A program made the position numbers and the translations under genes. From Scenedesmus sp. ARA3 (lineage: Eukaryota > Chlorophyta > Chlorophyceae > Sphaeropleales > Scenedesmaceae): a stretch of DNA of 64,000 nt. Position 1 is the first letter of the stretch, and every line of letters begins with the position of its first letter. Shown here one piece after another: positions 59,335 to 64,000 of the stretch. The stretch spans positions 1-64,000 of the forward strand of contig RWJK01001006.1 of NCBI GenBank assembly GCA_004335835.1, given 5' to 3'. A model generated the notes under the pieces. The model was given only the letters and a program-made list of their open reading frames with translations. It searched no databases and had not been told where the DNA came from.

Positions 59335-61494
59335 AGGCCAGCATATAGCGCTGCACGAGCCCTCCAAGGCCAATCACATAGGCCTCATCTGCACCAAGTG
59401 CTCGCCATGGCAGGTGCGGCCGGCAGCCTATGCGAGACTGCACCTTTGTGCGGTCTGCTGCTCTGTCAGCAGATATCTTCCACCATCTGTTGCCTTCCTT
59501 TGTATGCCAGCCCATGTCGCACAGCATGCCCTTGACATTTCAACAACCTGCAGCTGCTGTCCGACACAGCATGTGCGTGTCGCGTGGCTTGGTTGCGTTC
59601 AGTTGCACACCATGTGCAGCTGGCTAGTCAACGCCCTGCCGCCCACAAGCTGCCCGCTACATGGCTTCCTGGCTCTTTTTGCCAACACCGTGCTGCACTT
59701 TTGTTCATCCCATTGCAGGTGGCGCAGGACGCCATCAACGACGCGCGCTCCATCTGCATGCGCGAGTACGGCGCTGCGCCCGACGTGTCCATCTACGGCG
59801 ACCCCAACTTTGTGTTTGCGTACGTGCCCAGCCACCTGCACCACATGGTGTTTGAGCTGGTGAAGAACAGCCTGCGTGCGGTGCAGGACAGGTTCGAGGA
59901 CGCGGACGACGAGCCGCCGCCCATCAGGTGATTGTCTTGTATACTGCTGTCAACAAGTGGATGATGAATTATGATGGGAAGCTTAGGATTTGATAGGTGA
60001 TATAAGTGATAGTGGTGATGGTGCAGGACGCTTGAAGACGCGGATGCCTATTTGCCGCGGATCAGTGTGATGACTTCAGCTTAATCATTTATGTTGTCAT
60101 CTGTTAGTATGATTGTAGCAGCAGAACCCCTGCGACAGTGCAGACATGACCACACGTGCTGCACATCTGGCTCACATGTCACACTGCGCGCGGTCTTGCC
60201 ATCTTACTCTGCAACTTATCTCTGTGCTGCGCCGCAGGCTTGTCGTGGCTGAGGGAGGTGAGGACGTGACCATCAAGGTGTCTGATGAGGGAGGCGGCAT
60301 CCCCCGCAGCGGTCTGGCGCGCATCTGGACCTACCTTTACTCGACCGCCAAGTCGCGCGTGCAGATGGAGGAGCTGCAGGTGCGTGTAGTTGGGCCGACA
60401 GCTTTATTGCTGTGGCTTGACTGGTAATTCGTTGATGATGAAGTGCGTGTTATGCGCATGCTATGTCAGATGCTAGTTGGTGGCTGCTTGTGTATGCTTG
60501 CGTTTGGACCTTCCTCTACTTGACTGCCAAGTCGCACGTGCAAATGGAGGAGCTGCAGGTGCGTGTTGTGCTTCTGCTTGCGTCAGATTCTGACTGACTT
60601 TTGATGGCCCCTAGTACTTGCTTGCAATTAAACCTGCCTTTACCGCCAAGTCGCGCATGCAGTCGGAGGAGCTGCAGGTTGGTACCGTGCGCCTGCTGGG
60701 TGTTGAGCTATGTAGTGATTGCTTGTGTCTGCTTGCAATCTTGGCGTTCCTCTACTCGACCGCGCGTGTCGCGCGTGCAGATGGAGGAGCTGCAGGTGCG
60801 TGTTGTGCTCCTGCTTGCGTCAGATGTGTGTTACTTTTGATGGCCCCTAGTGCTTGCTTGCAATTGAACCTGCCTTTACTTTACCACTAAGACGCGCGTG
60901 CAGGTTGAGGAGCTGCAGGTTGGTACCGTGCGCCTGCTGGGTGTTGAGCTATGTAATGGTTGCTTGTCTATGCATGCGGATGAACTTACCTCTACTCAAC
61001 CGCTAAGTCGCGCGTGCAGAGGAGGAGCTGCAGGTGCATGGGCTGGAAAAGTGTTGTGTACGCGCAACACATCATTGGGCACAAACAATTCGTTTTGTTG
61101 CAATCTTGTAGTAGTGGCCAGGCCAGCCAACGCAGGGTTGTTGTGTTTCATGGGCCAAGTGATGCTGCTGGGGCTTCTGCAGCAGTTATCACCAGTTTCT
61201 GGTTGGGTGTTTTGCGCAATGTGCGGTGTAGTGTCTGTGACACACAGCAGCCTATGTTGTATTCGTCGTCATCTGTGCTACGTGCTGCTGCTGATGCCGC
61301 TTTTTCTTTTGTGTTTGCAGGATGACACAGATGGGCCTGCAGTGCTGGCCGGATACGGCTATGGCCTGCCGGTATCGAGGCTGTATGCGCGCTACTTTGG
61401 CGGCGACCTGCAGATCATCTCCATGGAGGGATACGGCACGGACGCCTACCTGCACCTCAACAGGCTGGGCAATGTGCAGGAGCCGCTGCCGTAA
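57058..61494 (+). CDS. PDK: mitochondrial pyruvate dehydrogenase kinase
   Basis: Seven exons: 57058 (or 57124)-57468, 57901-58041, 58915-59032, 59337-59413, 59719-59927, 60238-60379, 61321-61494; 423 residues from the first ATG, 401 from the second, both with an Ala/Arg-rich presequence-like start. The N-terminal four-helix domain has [29 protein letters not shown] and [19 protein letters not shown]. The GHKL ATP-binding domain has the N-box [11 protein letters not shown], the G1 box SDEGGGIP, the ATP-lid region YSTAKSR and the G2 box [21 protein letters not shown] (known) phosphorylates the E1-alpha subunit of the pyruvate dehydrogenase complex in the mitochondrial matrix and turns it off. 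Length fits plant PDK (about 370) plus presequence. Introns contain at least ten partial exon copies. Confidence 0.95.
58203..58247 (+). repeat. copy of the PDK exon 2 end
   Basis: Encodes [15 protein letters not shown] with a GTAGGT donor, like the real end of exon 2 at 57997-58041 (GTGAGG donor). It has no exon start. Confidence 0.85.
58465..58780 (+). repeat. two upstream copies of PDK exon 3
   Basis: 58465 and 58703 begin [15 protein letters not shown] after good tgcag acceptors; the real exon begins at 58915. The copies diverge after the shared 55-75 bp and end without the EIHQFLDGF block or a donor. Confidence 0.88.
59103..59148 (+). repeat. copy of the PDK exon 3 end
   Basis: Encodes [14 protein letters not shown] with a donor (GTGAGA), 115 bp after the real exon 3 end at 59032. 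Confidence 0.85.
59298..59333 (+). repeat. (CTG)12 at the PDK exon 4 acceptor
   Basis: The run continues directly into the acceptor ctgcag at 59331-59336, so the last CTG and CAG of the repeat form the splice site. Confidence 0.93.
60518..61035 (+). repeat. five downstream copies of the PDK exon 6 end
   Basis: The stretch for [11 protein letters not shown] plus the donor GTGCGTG recurs, more or less altered, near 60526, 60646, 60757, 60890 and 61002 after the real exon end at 60379. Spacing is about 110-145 bp, and related intron sequence (gcttgcgtcagat, tgcttgcaattaaacctgcc) recurs between copies. Confidence 0.87.
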
Positions 61495-61993
61495 GCAGCA
61501 GCAGCAGTGAAGCCTGCACTTCAGCAGATTGGGCAGCAGCCGCTGCTGCTGCCGCTGCTGTTGCTACTCTAGTGTTGACTGCAGCAGCAGCCAGCGTGCA
61601 GATCATTCAATGAGCGTGGTGGCACGGATGCTTTTTGCGCCTCAACAGGCTGGGCAACGTGCAGGAGCCGCTGCCGTAGTTGTGACAGCACTGCAGCAGC
61701 AGCAGCAGCAGCAAGGCCCCCTGCACCTCAGTAGGCTGGGCTATGTGCTGCAGCCATTGTGTGTTCTTGTGGCAGTGCAGCAGCAGCAGCCGCAGCTCTT
61801 GCTGCAGCTGGGCCTGCACGCCGAGATGCCCTTGCAGCCTGCAGCAGTTGCCGGCGTGCTGCACCTCATGCTGTAGCTGCTTCAGCAGTGTGCCAGCTTG
61901 GCGGGCGGCAGGCAGGCTATGCGTATGGCTGTTGCAGCAGGCGGCTATTGCTATGGCAGCAGGCAGGCTATTACTTTTTTGTGAGGAGGCAGC

Positions 61994-61998
61994 TGTAA
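61994..61998 (+). terminator. TGTAA, candidate PDK polyadenylation signal
   Basis: First TGTAA downstream of the PDK stop (500 nt). Confidence 0.4.
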
Positions 61999-63820
61999 GC
62001 TGCTCGTCATGCAGCAGCTGGCAGCAGCAACTGACAGCGCACTGAGTGCACTGCGGGAGCTGCACAGAACGGCCAGCGGCAGGCTTGTCTTAGGGCTCTC
62101 AGGTTCGAGTTGCAATTGAAACTGCTGATTTTTTGGTTTATCTGTGTGCAGCTTGTTCTGCAGCTGTGGGAATGCTTTGGCAGGCTTTGAAATGTGGCGC
62201 AATGTGGCACGTGGCGTTGCAATCTCTACTTGCAGCGAGGGATGCAGCCACTATGCCTGCGAAGGTTTGAACTCAACTTTCTGCAATGAGAATGCAGCAC
62301 CAAGCAGCACCTGAGCATCTTAAGCGGCGTGCAGCGCTCTTGCTTGCTTAGGCCCACCGCTTCATAAGTCGCAGTTGACTGTCTGTGCTGACAGTTGGTG
62401 CTGCTGCGGCAGCTGTTTGCAACAGGTGGCTGTATAGCCTTCTGGGGGTGCTGCAAGGCGTTGAAAAGGTGTGCTGTCATGTGGCTGTCTCTTGTATGTA
62501 GTGCGTCCTCCATGCGCGCAGCTCGACTGTGCGCCCTGTGTGTGCTGAGTGGATTACATCATCGCGCGTGTGTGGGTGAGTGCTGCAATGCTGCAGCAGA
62601 AGAAGAGGCTGCAGAACCTCCCTGTCTGTCTGCAGCTTGTGACGTGGTGTATGGCTGCTTTCAAAACGAGTGAGTGGGCTGTGATGCTGCTGTGAAGGAC
62701 AATGGGCAGATGCATGCTGCTGCTATCAGGCTGCATGCAGCGCACATGCGAAGCATTGCAATGACAGCGCAAGCAGCGGCACTGACCCCATGCCATGAGG
62801 CTTGACAGCCGGTGCCGTTGTCAGTTATCTTTGCATGCCTGCATGTCTGCTGCATGCCTCGTATGTGGGTGTGCGTCGCATGCATCATATGTGTACAGAA
62901 ACACAGCAGAGTGCATCGCGGCAGCGATTTTGGGCTGCTGCACTGTATGCAGCGTCAGGTTTGGGTGATGCTGCAAAGCAGCAGCACTGCTGCCGCACGA
63001 TGTGTGAGCTGTGGCTGCTGCGGCAAGAAGTTGGACCATTTGCTGCATGCTATGGTCAGCATGTTGCTGGTGTGTCTTCGTGCAGCTGCTGTCAGTTGGA
63101 GCTGCTTCTGCTGAGCTGTCGCACATACTGGCTTTTGGTTGAGTGTGCGTTCCTGCTGCAGCGCGCATTTTCCGTGTACTGGGCAGGACATGAGGTCCTG
63201 CCGTGTCGTGTGGCCCCATGCGCAAAGGTCTCTGAGATGCCTCGTCACTCCGCACCGCTGTGTTAAGCCCTGTTGTGCTTCGGAGCACCGAAAGGTTGAG
63301 TGTGATTGACTGACACAGGGTCTGAGCAAGCACGCGGTTTAGGTGAAGGTGCAGACCTGAGCCCCAGCTGTTCTTGGGGTTTTGCATGGGTGTGCCCTGG
63401 TCTCAGGGTTTTTAGCTGACCTGTTGTTCCAGAGCCTGGGGCATACTGGGTGTACCAGTACAATGCAGTTTGAAGCGTTCTATGTGAGGGAGGTGGTGGC
63501 ATTTGATGGTAATGACACGTACATGTCGCAGGGCTGTTATGCCGCTGTTTTGACCTTGGCGCTTTCAAGTTTGACCTTGGCGCTTTTAAGTTGACCGAGG
63601 TTGCAGCCCTCACTGAGTAGCAGTTTGGGAAGCTGACCCTGCTTGTTATACTGGTGCCAGTGGCTACCGTTGTCGTGCTGTTGTGGGGTGCGCTTACACG
63701 CAGCTCTTGCACCACGGCTGAGTGCACTTGGCTCGCAGGCTGGGCACTGTGCAGGTGCCATTGGATCCCGCCTGGGCCAGGCATAGCTGGTGCTTTGGCC
63801 TAGTTGTATACTTGTGGGTT

Positions 63821-63858
63821 GTACATCATGAATCTAGACGGCTGTAACCATGATGTAC
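63821..63858. repeat. inverted repeat with 10-bp arms
   Basis: GTACATCATG (63821-63830) and CATGATGTAC (63849-63858) are exact reverse complements with an 18-nt loop that itself contains TGTAA (63843-63847). Confidence 0.85.
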
Positions 63859-64000
63859 GCACTTTGGTCCCGGGCAAGAGTACCGGTGCTGCAAGCAGGT
63901 GCAGCAGGTCCGCATGCATGCAGTGAAGGTCTTCTGAAGGTCAGTTGCTACTGCGCAGCCTTTCCACATGAGAGCATGGGCGTGCTCGAGGTGATCGATA

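Larger units (their letters stand above)
61495..64000. other. PDK 3' region and unassigned sequence to the window end
   Basis: 61632-61680 and 61722-61755 are decayed copies of the PDK C-terminal coding end ([12 protein letters not shown] and a variant). Beyond about 62300 no gene is recognised. Short tandem repeat 'tttgaccttggcgctttcaag' near 63550-63590. Confidence 0.5.

Overview
This is nuclear DNA of a green alga. The evidence is: spliced genes with GT-AG introns, 3-11 exons each; the pentamer TGTAA downstream of many stop codons (the usual chlorophyte polyadenylation signal); GC-rich exons full of Ala, Gln and Ser homorepeats; a plant-type thylakoid-curvature protein (CURT1); and two proteins that look ciliary. 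The very heavy CAG/CTG content suggests a core chlorophyte, perhaps Sphaeropleales (Scenedesmus-like), but that placement is inference.

Layout. 1-2985 (-): GLE1 mRNA-export factor, 3' end outside the window. 3270-9733 (+): AFG1/LACE1 mitochondrial AAA ATPase. 9734-14551: about 4.8 kb without a recognisable gene, holding a 34-bp perfect palindrome. 14552-16979 (-): eEF1A-lysine-methyltransferase-like protein. 18330-20646 (-): unrecognised protein with a Gln-rich tail. 21292-27735 (+): nine-motif CTFxPxIN protein, probably ciliary. 28510-30184 (-): organelle-targeted TrmN6-like tRNA methyltransferase. 30455-33011 (+): ribosomal protein uS19 (RPS15). 33775-36535 (-): protein with repeated G-x-x-G-[FY]-T-G-x-Q-P motifs. 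36984-41091 (+): 1242-residue low-complexity protein. 43227-45881 (+): CURT1. 47707-52437 (-): OMA1-type M48 metallopeptidase. 53458-54621 (+): small protein with two STI1/DP2-like domains. 57058-61494 (+): pyruvate dehydrogenase kinase. 61495-64000: no gene recognised. Exon coordinates in the entries are read from splice signals and checked for phase continuity; they have no transcript support.

Genes work together only loosely. AFG1, OMA1, PDK and possibly the TrmN6-like enzyme are mitochondrial proteins (two of them in protein quality control). The CTFxPxIN and GYTG proteins point to cilia. Five neighbouring pairs are head-to-head and probably share promoter regions (GLE1/AFG1, Gln-rich/CTFxPxIN, TrmN6/uS19, GYTG/large protein, OMA1/STI1-like).

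Two window-wide oddities stand out. First, long pure (CTG)n tracts on the sense strand lie directly at the 3' splice sites of many introns, apparently taking the place of the polypyrimidine tract. Second, nearly every multi-exon gene carries tandem, diverged copies of exon edges with their splice sites beside the real exon (up to seven copies in a row). Together they suggest a genome in which slippage-type local duplication continually makes decoy splice sites and pseudo-exons.
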